This document shows positions 17,559 through 26,269 of a DNA stretch of 64,000 bases, one piece after another. The notes beneath the pieces were generated by a model. That model made no database searches. It was not told where the DNA came from and worked only from the letters and a program-made list of their open reading frames with translations. Each line of letters begins with the position of its first letter. The first letter of the stretch is position 1. Source of the DNA: Tardiphaga sp. 709 (GTDB lineage Bacteria > Pseudomonadota > Alphaproteobacteria > Rhizobiales > Xanthobacteraceae); NCBI RefSeq assembly GCF_032401055.1, contig NZ_CP135529.1, positions 2,418,001-2,482,000 of the forward strand. Reading direction: 5' to 3'. The position numbers and the translations under genes were made by a program.

Positions 17559-18551
17559 TTGCAAACCGCCTGCGCCATCGATGGACTGGATCCCGCAACC
17601 TATGTTCGTCACGGGCTGCATGATCCCGCGCGCAACTGGCCTGAGACGAACTGCTACGTCGATCTGCTGATCGAAGTACTGGCCCGACGCGGGCATGATC
17701 CCCGGGCGGCGCTGGCTTTCACGGTCGCGCAGGATTACGAGGGCGACCAGTTCACGTTTTTCAAGATTCCGGCCGCCGATCTCGCGCTGCTGTACGGCGT
17801 CGAGATTCTGGAGCTCGCGATCTTCGATCAGCTGGAAGATCACGCGCGCGTGCAGTTGACGCGGGGCCGTCTGCCGCTGATCGAGGTCGATTCTTACTAC
17901 CTGCCGGATACCCGCGGCATCACCTATCGTCACAGTCACAGCAAAACGACCATCGGCGTCAACGTCCTGGATTCGGTCGACCGCCGGCTCGATTACTTTC
18001 ACAATGGCGGATACTTCCGTCTCGAAGGCGAAGACTTCGAGGCGCTGTTGCGGCCTGTGCGTGACAACGGCCTGCCGCTTTTCCCTTACGTCGAATTCAT
18101 CAAGTTCGGTCCGGCGTCTTCTGCCCATAAGCAGATCGAGATGTCTCGCACGTTGCTGGCGCAACACCTGCGTCGCCGTCCGGCGCGGAATCCATTTACC
18201 GCATGGGGCGACGTGATCGGTGCCGACATCGGCCGGCTGATTGGACGGCCTCCCGAGTGGTTTCACACCTACGCCTTCAGTACATTACGTCAGGCCGGTG
18301 CGAATTTCGAACTGCTCGCGACCTATCTGGCGTGGTTACAGGAGCACGGTGACCCGGCGCTGGAGCGCGCCAGGCTGGCCGCGGAGGCGATCGCCGGCGG
18401 CACCAAGATCTTGCAGTTTCAATTCGCCCGCGCCTCGGCCCGCGGCAAGGTTCCGGATGTGGCGGATGCCGTCCGCCAGCTCGCAAGTAATTACGATATC
18501 GCCCTCGACAGCCTCATGAACGGTTTCGTCGCTCGCGGTGCCGCGGCATGA
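17559..18551 (+). CDS. DUF1839 family protein
   Basis: This 330-residue protein starts at a TTG 3 bp after the ligase stop codon and is clearly translationally coupled. Recognisable blocks are WPETNCYVDLLIEVLARRG, AALAFTVAQDYEGDQFTFFK, IEVDSYYLPDTRGITYRHSH and LDYFHNGGYFRLEGEDFEAL. Conserved Cys, Asp-Tyr and His-Ser-His residues (NCYVD, DSYYLPDT, YRHSHSKT) suggest a catalytic site. No function is established for the family; I recall it accompanying amino acid:[carrier protein] ligases, so a role as an aminoacyl or peptidyl transferase, or in release from the carrier, is a reasonable guess but only that. The length is as expected and the frame is intact. Confidence 0.85.
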   Translation: MQTACAIDGLDPATYVRHGLHDPARNWPETNCYVDLLIEVLARRGHDPRAALAFTVAQDYEGDQFTFFKIPAADLALLYGVEILELAIFDQLEDHARVQLTRGRLPLIEVDSYYLPDTRGITYRHSHSKTTIGVNVLDSVDRRLDYFHNGGYFRLEGEDFEALLRPVRDNGLPLFPYVEFIKFGPASSAHKQIEMSRTLLAQHLRRRPARNPFTAWGDVIGADIGRLIGRPPEWFHTYAFSTLRQAGANFELLATYLAWLQEHGDPALERARLAAEAIAGGTKILQFQFARASARGKVPDVADAVRQLASNYDIALDSLMNGFVARGAAA

Positions 18552-18584
18552 TCTCCCTGTGACTTGATCGGCCTATTGATTGCC

Positions 18585-21065
18585 ATGACCGACATCCGCG
18601 CCATGACGGGACGCAAGGTGCAGCCGCTCGACAGCGGCTGGGAATTGGCGCTGTCGCCGCCTCAAGCATGGCAAGAGCCCGGCGGGTTGGGTGAAGCCAT
18701 CTGGTTGCCCGCGATCATCCCTGGCACGGCCGCCGGCGCGCTGCGGACCCTCGGGCAATGGAGTTTCGATGACCCTCAGCCGCTGCACAACAAGGACGTC
18801 TGGTACCGGGTCCAAATCAGTGGACGCGGCAAGCGCAAGCTGCGGTTCGAGGGGCTCGCGACATTCGCCGAGGTTTTCCTCGATGGCAGGCTCATCCTGA
18901 CCGGGAGCTCGATGTTCGAGCCGTATGAGGCCGAGATTGTGCTCGGCGGCGAGCATTGGATGCATATCGCCTTCAGGAGCCTCCGCGGCGTGCTGGCAGG
19001 AACGAAAGGCCCTCGGCCACGCTGGAAGACGATGATGATCGAGGAGCCACGGCTGCGGTTCCTGCGCACCACGCTGATCGGGCACATGCCCGGATGGTGC
19101 CCGCCCGTCGATGTGGCCGGCCCATACCGGTCTGTGCTGCTGATCGAAGAGGGAATTGTTCGCGCCGACAATGTCGATCTGCGCAGCCGGCTCGACGACA
19201 CCGAAGGCGTTCTGACGCTCGCGCTCGATCTGTCGGGAGTGCCGGAAGGCGTGACGCCGGTCCTGCACTGCGCTGGGGCGGAGGTGCAGCTGAGACCGCT
19301 CGACATCGAAGCGCCGCCCGCCGGTGCGGCGCGCTGGCAGGGCACACTGCGGATCCCCGATGTGGAGCTGTGGTGGCCTCACACCCATGGTAGCCCGACG
19401 CTCCATGCGGTGACCATCGACATCGGTACCGTCCGGATCGATTTGGGAGAGGTTGGATTTCGCCGGATCGCGGTCGACCGCGGGCCGGACGGAAACGGCT
19501 TCGCCCTGCATGTCAACGGCGTCCGCATTTTCTGCCGCGGCGCATGTTGGACGCCGATCGACGTGGTGAGCCTGCAGGCATCTGACGCCGATTACGCGCG
19601 GGACCTTGGCCTGGTGCAAAGTGCTGGCCTCAACATGGTCCGTCTCAGCGGGACCATGGTCTATGAGACCCCAAGTTTCCACCGCCTCTGCGACAGGCTC
19701 GGCATCATGGTCTGGCAGGACGTCATGATGGCCAATTTTGATTACCCGTCGGATGTGGCCTTTGCTGAAGTCATCCGCAGCGAAATCACGACGGTCGCTC
19801 GCCGGTTGAGCGCGTCGCCGTCACTGGTCGTGATGTGCGGTGGCAGTGAGGTTGGTCAGCAGGCTGCGATGATGGGCCTGCCGCGCCAGATGCGCGACGT
19901 ACCGCTGGCGGAAACCGTCATTCCCGAAGTTTTGGCGGGCTGGTGTGACGTCGCCTATGTGCCGGGTTCGCCGTCCGGCGGCGTGCTGCCCTTCGTGGCT
20001 GAAGCGGGCCCGTCGCATTATTACGGCGTTGGCGCATATTTGCGGCCCCTCGACGATGCGCGCCGCGCCAATGTCCGCTTCGCCTCCGAGTGTCTCGCTT
20101 TCGCCAACCTGCCGGACGATCGTCACTTCGCTGACCATCGGCTCGATCCTGCCAGCAATCCGGAACGCTGGCTCGCCGGCGTCCCGCGAGATGGCGGTGC
20201 ATCTTGGGATTTCGACGATGTGCGCGAGCATTATCTTCAGGCGCTGTGGAACGAAGACGGCCGCAGCCTGCGCCCCAGCGAACCCGGGCGCTGGCGCCAG
20301 CTATCGCGCGCGATCACAGCCGAGGTCATCGAACGGACGATCGACGAATGGCGCCGCCCGGCCTCCACCACCGCTGGCGCGCTGATATGGCTGTGGCGCG
20401 ACCTGCAGCCCGGCGCAGGCTGGGGCCTGCTGGATTGCTACGGCCGTCCGAAATCGGCCTTCTACGCACTGCGCCGCGCCGCGCTGCCGCTTCGCTTGTC
20501 GATCACTGACGAAGGCACCAACGGGCTCTACCTGCATCTCGTTAACGACACGCCGCGGGCCGCCGCAGGCAAACTGACCTTGCGTTGCCTGAGAGACGGC
20601 AAGACGCCGGTGATCGAAGCGGTGCGCAATGTGACCATCGCACCGCATGCCGGGCTTTCAATTGGAGCGTTCGAGATGCTCGACCGGTTCTTCGACGCCG
20701 GTCACTGCTATCGCTTTGGGCCAGCGGCGCATGACACTGTACATGCGACGTTCGCAGCCGAGGACTCCGATCAACCTCAAGAAGCCTTTCATTTTCTTTG
20801 CCCCCCGACGTCGGCGGTTGACCAGACGATTGGCGCGGTGCTTGGTGAAGACGACGCCGGTTTCTTTCTCGACCTGCAAGCCGTCACGGCGACGCGTTTT
20901 GTTGAAATCGCGGACAACAAATTCCTTCCCGACGACAATTATTTTCACATAGCATTTGGGCACCGCAAGATCGTGCGTCTGGCACCGCCCCGACATTCGT
21001 CCGATAATTTGCGCCCATTGGGACGAATCTCTGCGCTCACTCTGAGTGGCGACGTCAAATACTGA
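18585..21065 (+). CDS. glycoside hydrolase family 2 protein (beta-mannosidase-like)
   Basis: This protein of about 826 residues has the GH2 order: an N-terminal jelly-roll (LDSGWELALSPP, KDVWYRVQISG), an Ig-like beta domain (RADNVDLRSRLDD, DVELWWPHTHGSPTLH) and a TIM barrel (VNGVRIFCRGACWTPID, MVRLSGTMVYE, GIMVWQDVMMANFDYPSD). The probable acid/base is Glu422 in CGGSE, and the probable nucleophile is Glu502 in FASEC followed by LAFANLP, both in beta-mannosidase-like contexts. There is no signal peptide, so it probably acts in the cytoplasm. It is the last gene of the carrier-protein operon, 33 bp after DUF1839 when started at ATG 18585 (a TTG at 18564 is also possible). Its presence suggests that the pathway product or precursor is glycosylated. 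Confidence 0.85.
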   Translation: MTDIRAMTGRKVQPLDSGWELALSPPQAWQEPGGLGEAIWLPAIIPGTAAGALRTLGQWSFDDPQPLHNKDVWYRVQISGRGKRKLRFEGLATFAEVFLDGRLILTGSSMFEPYEAEIVLGGEHWMHIAFRSLRGVLAGTKGPRPRWKTMMIEEPRLRFLRTTLIGHMPGWCPPVDVAGPYRSVLLIEEGIVRADNVDLRSRLDDTEGVLTLALDLSGVPEGVTPVLHCAGAEVQLRPLDIEAPPAGAARWQGTLRIPDVELWWPHTHGSPTLHAVTIDIGTVRIDLGEVGFRRIAVDRGPDGNGFALHVNGVRIFCRGACWTPIDVVSLQASDADYARDLGLVQSAGLNMVRLSGTMVYETPSFHRLCDRLGIMVWQDVMMANFDYPSDVAFAEVIRSEITTVARRLSASPSLVVMCGGSEVGQQAAMMGLPRQMRDVPLAETVIPEVLAGWCDVAYVPGSPSGGVLPFVAEAGPSHYYGVGAYLRPLDDARRANVRFASECLAFANLPDDRHFADHRLDPASNPERWLAGVPRDGGASWDFDDVREHYLQALWNEDGRSLRPSEPGRWRQLSRAITAEVIERTIDEWRRPASTTAGALIWLWRDLQPGAGWGLLDCYGRPKSAFYALRRAALPLRLSITDEGTNGLYLHLVNDTPRAAAGKLTLRCLRDGKTPVIEAVRNVTIAPHAGLSIGAFEMLDRFFDAGHCYRFGPAAHDTVHATFAAEDSDQPQEAFHFLCPPTSAVDQTIGAVLGEDDAGFFLDLQAVTATRFVEIADNKFLPDDNYFHIAFGHRKIVRLAPPRHSSDNLRPLGRISALTLSGDVKY

Positions 21066-21366
21066 CGCGAGGCAGCCCTAACGTCAAAGCGTTCACGACA
21101 GTCCTGGGTGAGGTAGTTCAGTCGCCGACGCCGTGTGACGCTTTGATCGTGGAGTAGGTTGAGCTTCTCGAAGCTCGCGCCGCTTACCTGCTTCAGGTCT
21201 TCGACCAAATCGCGCACGAAACGCCAAAATAGCTCGTCAATCACCGTTCTCACTCAGCATGAGGTCTGGCGAACAGTATAGGTATTCAGGATTGCCGCGC
21301 GATAGCCGAAAGGCGGCGGCGACCGATTAAAGCGGCGTTGTCTAGCTAGTACGGTAGGCTCGACGG
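21066..21366. other. intergenic stretch with a possible gene remnant on the minus strand
   Basis: A minus-strand frame from ATG 21253 reads MRTVIDELFWRFVRDLVEDL, then SFEKLNLLHDQSVTRRRRLN and runs into the GH2 gene end. The first 60 residues look protein-like and amphipathic, but the rest is antisense to GH2. I treat it as a truncated remnant of an unidentified gene rather than a real CDS. No terminator is visible after the GH2 gene. Confidence 0.35.
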
Positions 21367-22626
21367 CTAGGATGCTGACGACGATCGGGATCGTCGGACC
21401 TTCGCGGTCGACAGAGCGGTTCCGGGCCTGCGGAGGTCATCCAGGTAATCCGCGTACCACTGCATCATCGGGACGCGTTCTTCCCAATATTCGGCACCAT
21501 TATAGGCACCCCGAACCTCGTCTTCCTCTTGGTGCGCTAGCTGACGTTCGATAGCATCGCTATCCCAACGGCGCCTGCCATCCGAGCGGCGGCTTTCGTT
21601 CAGCAGTGTCGACGCCGTCGACCGGAAGCCATGCGCGGTCACTTGCGCTTTCGTGTACCCAAGCCGGCGAAGCGCAGCGTTTAGCGTCCCATCGGAAATC
21701 GGACGATGCCACGAGCGGATCTGCGGAAACAAATAGGGCGACGTGCCTGTGACTTCGCGAAGGTCATTGATGATCGCAATCGCCTGTCGAGACAGCGGCA
21801 CTTTGTGCGGCCGCGGCATCTTCATCTTTTCCTTCGGGATGTTCCAGACGGCGTCCCGCAGATCGAATTCCTTCCATTCCGCGTGCCGCAGTTCGCCCGG
21901 CCGAACGAAAGTAAGGGCGATCAACTGCAACGCTGCGCGTGTTGTGATCTGACCGTCCATGTCGTCGATCGCGCGGAGAAGCGCGCCGACGGCCTTCGGC
22001 TCGGTGACGGCGGCCCGGTGACTGACCTTTGGCGCTATGAGGGCGCCCGTTAGGTCAGCCGATGGGTCGCGCTCGGCGCGAGAGGTGCTGATCGCATATT
22101 TGAAGACGCGACCGCTAATGCTGCGGGCGCGTCGGGCTGTATCATATCGCCCTCGCCTCTCGATCTTTCGAAGCACATCAAGCAATTCCGACGCCTTGAT
22201 CTCGGCGATCGGTCGATCGCCCAAATCGGCGTTGATGAAGCCGAGAAGCCATTTTTTCTTTTCTATTGTCTTTGGGTCGTCGCCCTCGGCTTCGAACTTC
22301 GCGATGAGTTCGTCCGCGACGATCCGGAAGGTATTGCTGCGCGCAATGCGCGCCGCGCTGCGATCCAACTTGCGCTGCGCGGACGGATCGATGCCCTTGG
22401 CCAGAAGCGCCTTGTTCGCGTCCCGGCCGGCGCGGGCGTCGGCGAGACCGACCGCCGGATAGGCGCCCAGCGCGATCAGCTTCTGCTTTCCGTCGAACCG
22501 ATACGCCTGTCGCCAAAGCCGCGACCCGTTCTTTTCAACAAGCAAATGCAGCCCGCCTCCATCGCTGATTTTGTAGGGCTTCGTGGCGGATTTGGCGGCA
22601 CGGCAGGCGGCATCCGAAAGCGGCAT
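21367..22626 (-). CDS. P4-type tyrosine site-specific integrase
   Basis: This 419-residue protein has an N-terminal arm-binding DUF4102 domain (KPYKISDGGGLHLLVEKNGS, ALGAYPAVGLADAR), a SAM-like core-binding domain (about 100-190) and a C-terminal catalytic domain. The catalytic residues are Arg242 (FVRPGELRHAEW), His332 and Arg335 (AHGFRSTAST), His365 (RQLAHQEEDEV) and Tyr375 (GAYNGAEYWEERV). The length is normal for P4-like integrases. The gene ends far from, and starts 177 bp from, the 3' end of tRNA-Phe at 22804, the standard arrangement for an island inserted in that tRNA. The integrated element must extend to the left, taking in the accessory genes seen there. It appears intact. Confidence 0.95.
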   Translation of the reverse strand: MPLSDAACRAAKSATKPYKISDGGGLHLLVEKNGSRLWRQAYRFDGKQKLIALGAYPAVGLADARAGRDANKALLAKGIDPSAQRKLDRSAARIARSNTFRIVADELIAKFEAEGDDPKTIEKKKWLLGFINADLGDRPIAEIKASELLDVLRKIERRGRYDTARRARSISGRVFKYAISTSRAERDPSADLTGALIAPKVSHRAAVTEPKAVGALLRAIDDMDGQITTRAALQLIALTFVRPGELRHAEWKEFDLRDAVWNIPKEKMKMPRPHKVPLSRQAIAIINDLREVTGTSPYLFPQIRSWHRPISDGTLNAALRRLGYTKAQVTAHGFRSTASTLLNESRRSDGRRRWDSDAIERQLAHQEEDEVRGAYNGAEYWEERVPMMQWYADYLDDLRRPGTALSTAKVRRSRSSSAS

Positions 22627-22803
22627 CGATTAGATCCCCGCGGTCAATCTACCAACACACGATCGACGGGATACCAACAGCGATACCAACAAAAACAACG
22701 GCTGCCGGCGGACGGTCGCGAATGTCAGCGAACGAGAAAGCGCTCTAATTCAAGCACTTATAGCACATCAGCGGACAGAGGAGGAAGCTGGGGGACATAC
22801 AAA

Positions 22804-22879
22804 TGGTGCCCAGGGGCGGGATCGAACCACCGACACTGCGATTTTCAGTCGCATGCTCTACCAACTGAGCTACCTGGGC
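22804..22879 (-). tRNA. tRNA-Phe (GAA)
   Basis: The minus strand folds as a full cloverleaf: acceptor GCCCAGG pairing with CCTGGGC, D-arm AGCTCAGTTGGTAGAGC, anticodon loop CTGAAAA with GAA, T-arm GGTTCGATC and an encoded CCA end at 22804-22806. It is the probable attachment site for the adjacent integrase; the crossover would use its 3' half. Confidence 0.97.
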
Positions 22880-23037
22880 GCCGCCCCGGATCAGGTCCAG
22901 GGAGCGCCGGTTTATAGTCAGGCAAATCGGCCCTGTCCACCCGCCCGATGGCATTTCTGTGAACGAAGATTTTCCCGTCAAAACAATGGGAAATGACCGC
23001 TTCGGACCAGCTTGGACAGCGCGAATGCCCGTCGAGC

Positions 23038-23214
23038 CTATTCGGCGTCCTCGTCATCCGTCGGTTTGCCGGGAATCGCATAGGAGCCCGACAGCCAGCG
23101 ATTGAGATCGACGTCGCGGCAACGCTCGGAGCAGAACGGCTTGGATGCCTCGACAACGGGCTTGCCGCAGATCGGGCACGGCTTTTCGCCGGATTTGGAC
23201 ACCTTAGCTTGCAT
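23038..23214 (-). CDS. yacG: DNA gyrase inhibitor / zinc-binding protein YacG
   Basis: This short 58-residue protein has the YacG zinc site: CPICGKPV then [15 protein letters not shown], giving a C-x2-C...C-x3-C pattern, followed by [14 protein letters not shown]. YacG binds GyrB and inhibits gyrase in E. coli. Its ATG (23214) overlaps the end of maf by 11 bp in another frame, showing coupled translation. It is the last protein gene before tRNA-Phe in the core block. The length is typical. Confidence 0.93.
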   Translation of the reverse strand: MQAKVSKSGEKPCPICGKPVVEASKPFCSERCRDVDLNRWLSGSYAIPGKPTDDEDAE

Positions 23215-23827
23215 TCAACCATCCGAAACGGATCGGGAAGCCCTCGCCGCCCAGCAGGGAGACGGTCTCGTAGAGCGGCAGGCCGACGATATTGGTGTAG
23301 GAGCCGACCATCTTGACCACGAAGGAACCGGCAATGCCCTGCACAGCGTAGCCACCAGCTTTGCCGCGCCATTCGCCGGAGCCGATATAGGTCGAGATGT
23401 CATCTTCGTTAAGGCGTTTGAAGCGCACCTTGGTCTCGATCAGCCGCTGCCGGAAGCTTTCCTTGGGGGTGACGATGCAGATCGCCGTATAGACGCGGTG
23501 GTTGCGGCCCGACAGCAGCCGCAGGCACTGCGAGGCCTCATCAACCAGTTCCGCCTTGGGCAGAATGCGGCGGCCGACGGCCACCACGGTATCTGCCGCG
23601 AGAATGAACGAGCCGCGGAGTTCGTCGTCGAGCTGGACCGACTTCAGCGCCGCTTCCGCCTTGGCGCGCGCCAGCCGATTGGCACAGGCGCGCGGCAGTT
23701 CGCCCCGCTTCGGGGTCTCGTCGACATCGGCGGGACGCAGCGCATCGGGCTCGATCCCGGCCTGGTTGAGCAGGCTGAGGCGGCGGGGCGAACCGGAGGC
23801 GAGAACGAATTTGGGGCGGCCGAGCAT
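23204..23827 (-). CDS. maf: Maf-family nucleoside triphosphate pyrophosphatase
   Basis: This 207-residue protein begins [20 protein letters not shown], the Maf N-terminal signature with the phosphate-binding S-x-S-P-R-R. It continues with [11 protein letters not shown], the catalytic [17 protein letters not shown] and the YTAICIV and [13 protein letters not shown] segments. Maf proteins hydrolyse modified or canonical NTPs to NMPs (housecleaning). I start at ATG 23827, which gives the family N-terminus; 22 upstream in-frame residues look untypical. It overlaps yacG by 11 bp. It lies 75 bp after the phosphatase gene on the same strand. Confidence 0.93.
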   Translation of the reverse strand: MLGRPKFVLASGSPRRLSLLNQAGIEPDALRPADVDETPKRGELPRACANRLARAKAEAALKSVQLDDELRGSFILAADTVVAVGRRILPKAELVDEASQCLRLLSGRNHRVYTAICIVTPKESFRQRLIETKVRFKRLNEDDISTYIGSGEWRGKAGGYAVQGIAGSFVVKMVGSYTNIVGLPLYETVSLLGGEGFPIRFGWLNAS

Positions 23828-23902
23828 GCGGGGTCTGCGATCCTGGAAATGCGCGCGGAACCTATCGGAAGCCCCCTGCTTCGACAACCGCACACGCTGT
23901 AT

Positions 23903-24370
23903 TTAGCCGCTGGCAGCACTGCCTTTGGCGAAACGTTTGCGGATCCGCAGCAAAAGCCCATCGCAGACCTCGCGATAGGCAGCCAGTTTCTGGTCGCGGT
24001 TACCTTCGGTTCCCGTAGGATCCACCGTCGGCCAGTATTCGACCTCGGCGGCATCGGTGCGTGTCAGATCCAGCGCCTTGTGATGCGCCTCGGGCGACAG
24101 CGTGATGATGAGGTCAAAATTGAGCCCTTCCCAGTCTTCGAGTTCCTCGAAGGTCATGGGCTTGTGTCTGGAGATGTCCTGGCCGAGTTCGGCCATCACG
24201 GCCACCGCGAAGGGATCGAGCTCGCCCTTCTTCACCCCGGCAGATTTCACATACAGCGCCTGCGGAAACATCTGCTGCAACAGGCTGGCGGCCATCGGCG
24301 AGCGCACGCTGTTCTGGCCACAGGCAAACAACACCGCCTGCGGCGTACGCGCGCGTGGCGGCGCGGCCAT
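23903..24370 (-). CDS. low-molecular-weight phosphatase / ArsC-like protein
   Basis: This 155-residue protein has the LMW tyrosine-phosphatase P-loop as CGQNSVRSPMA (C-x5-R) at about residues 17-27 and the general acid loop WPTVDPTGTEG near residue 115. The fold is shared by arsenate reductases and protein tyrosine phosphatases; without the extra redox cysteines in a clear arrangement, phosphatase is the safer call. It is in the conserved minus-strand block, with ATG 24370 only 6 bp after the UPF0262 stop codon, so the two are co-translated. The substrate is unknown. Confidence 0.88.
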   Translation of the reverse strand: MAAPPRARTPQAVLFACGQNSVRSPMAASLLQQMFPQALYVKSAGVKKGELDPFAVAVMAELGQDISRHKPMTFEELEDWEGLNFDLIITLSPEAHHKALDLTRTDAAEVEYWPTVDPTGTEGNRDQKLAAYREVCDGLLLRIRKRFAKGSAASG

Positions 24371-24376
24371 CAGCGA

Positions 24377-24874
24377 CTAGCCTTTCCAGTGAAGGACGGA
24401 GATCAACGTAAACAGCCGCCGCGACGTTTCGAAATCGACGCGCACCTTGCCGGCCAATCGTTCCTGCAGCGTCCGCGAGCCTTCGTCGTGGATGCCGCGG
24501 CGGCCCATGTCGATCGCCTCGATCTTGTCGGGCGTAGCGGTACGGATCGCCTGATAGTAGCTGTCGCAGATCATGAAGTAGTCCTTCACAATGCGGCGGA
24601 ACGGCCCGAGCGACAGAAGGTGCGCGACGACAGGCGTGCCGTCCTCGCGGCGGATGTCGAACATCAGCCTGCTGCCGGTGATGCCGATATGCAGCGTAAA
24701 CGGACCGACATGCGCGCCTTCCGGCGCGAACAGATTCTGCTCGATCAGGTCGTAGATCGCGATCGCGCGCTCATGCTCGATATCCGGCCCGGAACGGCCG
24801 ATCGATTCCTCATCGAGCGTCACCGCGACGATGCGGTTGTTGCTGTCATCCTCTGGTGGAGGGGCATTACTCAT
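24377..24874 (-). CDS. UPF0262 family protein
   Basis: This 165-residue protein has the UPF0262 blocks [51 protein letters not shown] and [17 protein letters not shown], ending [10 protein letters not shown]. No biochemical role is known. The family is restricted largely to alphaproteobacteria and sits beside hisD. Its ATG overlaps the hisD stop in an ATGA (24871-24874), so translation is coupled. I chose this start because it gives the family N-terminus and the overlap. Confidence 0.92.
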   Translation of the reverse strand: MSNAPPPEDDSNNRIVAVTLDEESIGRSGPDIEHERAIAIYDLIEQNLFAPEGAHVGPFTLHIGITGSRLMFDIRREDGTPVVAHLLSLGPFRRIVKDYFMICDSYYQAIRTATPDKIEAIDMGRRGIHDEGSRTLQERLAGKVRVDFETSRRLFTLISVLHWKG

Positions 24875-26166
24875 CGCAAATTGAGGCGCAATCCGACCGA
24901 ACGTGCGTGGGCATCGAGGCCTTCGGCCTTGCCCAGCGTCATCGCAGCCGGTCCCAGCGCCCGCAGCTGATCCGGCCCGCACTTCAGGATCGATGTTCGC
25001 TTCATGAAGTCAAGCACGCCGAGGCCCGACGAGAACCGCGCCGAACGCGCCGTCGGCAGCACGTGGTTGGAGCCGCCGACATAATCGCCAATCGCTTCCG
25101 GCGTATGGCCGCCGAGGAAGATGGCGCCGGCATTGCGTATCTTGAGCGAGAACGCTTCAGGATCGGCCGTCATGATTTCGAGATGCTCCGCGGCAATGGC
25201 GTTGGCGAGCGGCACGGCGTCATCGAGCGCCTGCACCAGAATGATCGCGCCATATTCGTCCCACGACGCGCGCGCGATGTCCGCGCGCGGCAGCGTGGTG
25301 AGCTGCGCTTCGACTGCACGCGCGACATTGTCGGCCAGTGCCTTGCTGTCGGTGATCAGAATCGACTGCGCATTGACGTCGTGCTCAGCCTGCGCGAGGA
25401 GATCCGCCGCAATCCAGTCGGCATTGGCGGTGTCATCGGCGATGACCAGGACTTCCGACGGACCGGCGATCATGTCGATGCCGACCTTGCCGAACACTTG
25501 GCGCTTGGCAGCGGCCACATAGGCATTGCCGGGACCGACGATCTTGGCCACCGGCGCGACGGTCGCGGTGCCATAGGCCAAAGCGGCCACGGCCTGCGCG
25601 CCACCGACGCGATAGATCTCGGACACGCCGCCGAGCTTCGCCGCGGCCAGCACTAGCGGGTTGAGCTTGCCGTCCGGCGACGGCACCACCATCACCACGC
25701 GCTCGACGCCGGCGACCCTGGCCGGCACGGCATTCATCAGCACCGACGATGGATAGGCGGCGGTGCCGCCGGGCACATACAGACCAACGGCCTCGATGGC
25801 GCTCCAGCGCCAGCCAAGCTCGACCCCGAGCGCATCGGTGAAGCGGTCGTCCTTGGGCAGCTGGCGCTTGTGGAACAGCTCGATGCGATCGCGGGCGAAT
25901 GTCAGGGCCTCGACGGTCTCTGCGTCGCAGGCGGCGACGGCGGCATCGACCTCGGCCGGGCTCACGCGCAGTCCGGAGGCCTTGAGGTCCAGCCGGTCGA
26001 ACTTACGGGTGGCCTCCAGCAGCGCATCGTCGCCGCGAGCGGCGACGTCGTCGACAATGGCGCGCGTGGCAGCCTCGATATCGGCCGCGACTTCACGCTT
26101 CATGGTCAGGAAAGCATTGAAGCGCTGGGTGAAATCGGCGCTGGCGGTATCGATACGAATTGGCAT
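24871..26166 (-). CDS. hisD: histidinol dehydrogenase
   Basis: This 431-residue enzyme catalyses the last two oxidations of histidine biosynthesis, L-histidinol to L-histidine with NAD+. It shows [20 protein letters not shown], the [20 protein letters not shown] segment, [20 protein letters not shown] and [13 protein letters not shown] with the catalytic Glu-His, and [20 protein letters not shown] with zinc-binding His. The start at ATG 26166 ([12 protein letters not shown]) matches family proteins; 15 upstream in-frame residues do not. The gene is followed by UPF0262 with a 4-bp overlap. It is a housekeeping gene and marks the core chromosome. Confidence 0.97.
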   Translation of the reverse strand: MPIRIDTASADFTQRFNAFLTMKREVAADIEAATRAIVDDVAARGDDALLEATRKFDRLDLKASGLRVSPAEVDAAVAACDAETVEALTFARDRIELFHKRQLPKDDRFTDALGVELGWRWSAIEAVGLYVPGGTAAYPSSVLMNAVPARVAGVERVVMVVPSPDGKLNPLVLAAAKLGGVSEIYRVGGAQAVAALAYGTATVAPVAKIVGPGNAYVAAAKRQVFGKVGIDMIAGPSEVLVIADDTANADWIAADLLAQAEHDVNAQSILITDSKALADNVARAVEAQLTTLPRADIARASWDEYGAIILVQALDDAVPLANAIAAEHLEIMTADPEAFSLKIRNAGAIFLGGHTPEAIGDYVGGSNHVLPTARSARFSSGLGVLDFMKRTSILKCGPDQLRALGPAAMTLGKAEGLDAHARSVGLRLNLR

Positions 26167-26269
26167 TCTGGTGTTCCGGCGGGGCCTTGCCGGCCAAGGC
26201 CCCCTGCTCAATGGCGCGGCGGCAAAGGGCCGTCAACCCTGTGCTGCCATGGAAAGGATGAATAGCGGA

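Noticed and set aside
20945-21253. 102-codon minus-strand frame at the end of the GH2 gene.
   Set aside because: Its last third is antisense to the GH2 coding sequence; only the first 60 residues could derive from a lost gene.
1-22803. attL copy of the tRNA-Phe 3' end.
   Set aside because: No second copy of the tRNA 3' end (TGGTGCCCAGG...) was found by eye to the left; a computed search could still find a degenerate one.
23102-24970. 622-codon plus-strand frame spanning yacG, maf, phosphatase and UPF0262.
   Set aside because: It runs opposite four recognised core genes and is compositionally a reverse-strand shadow.
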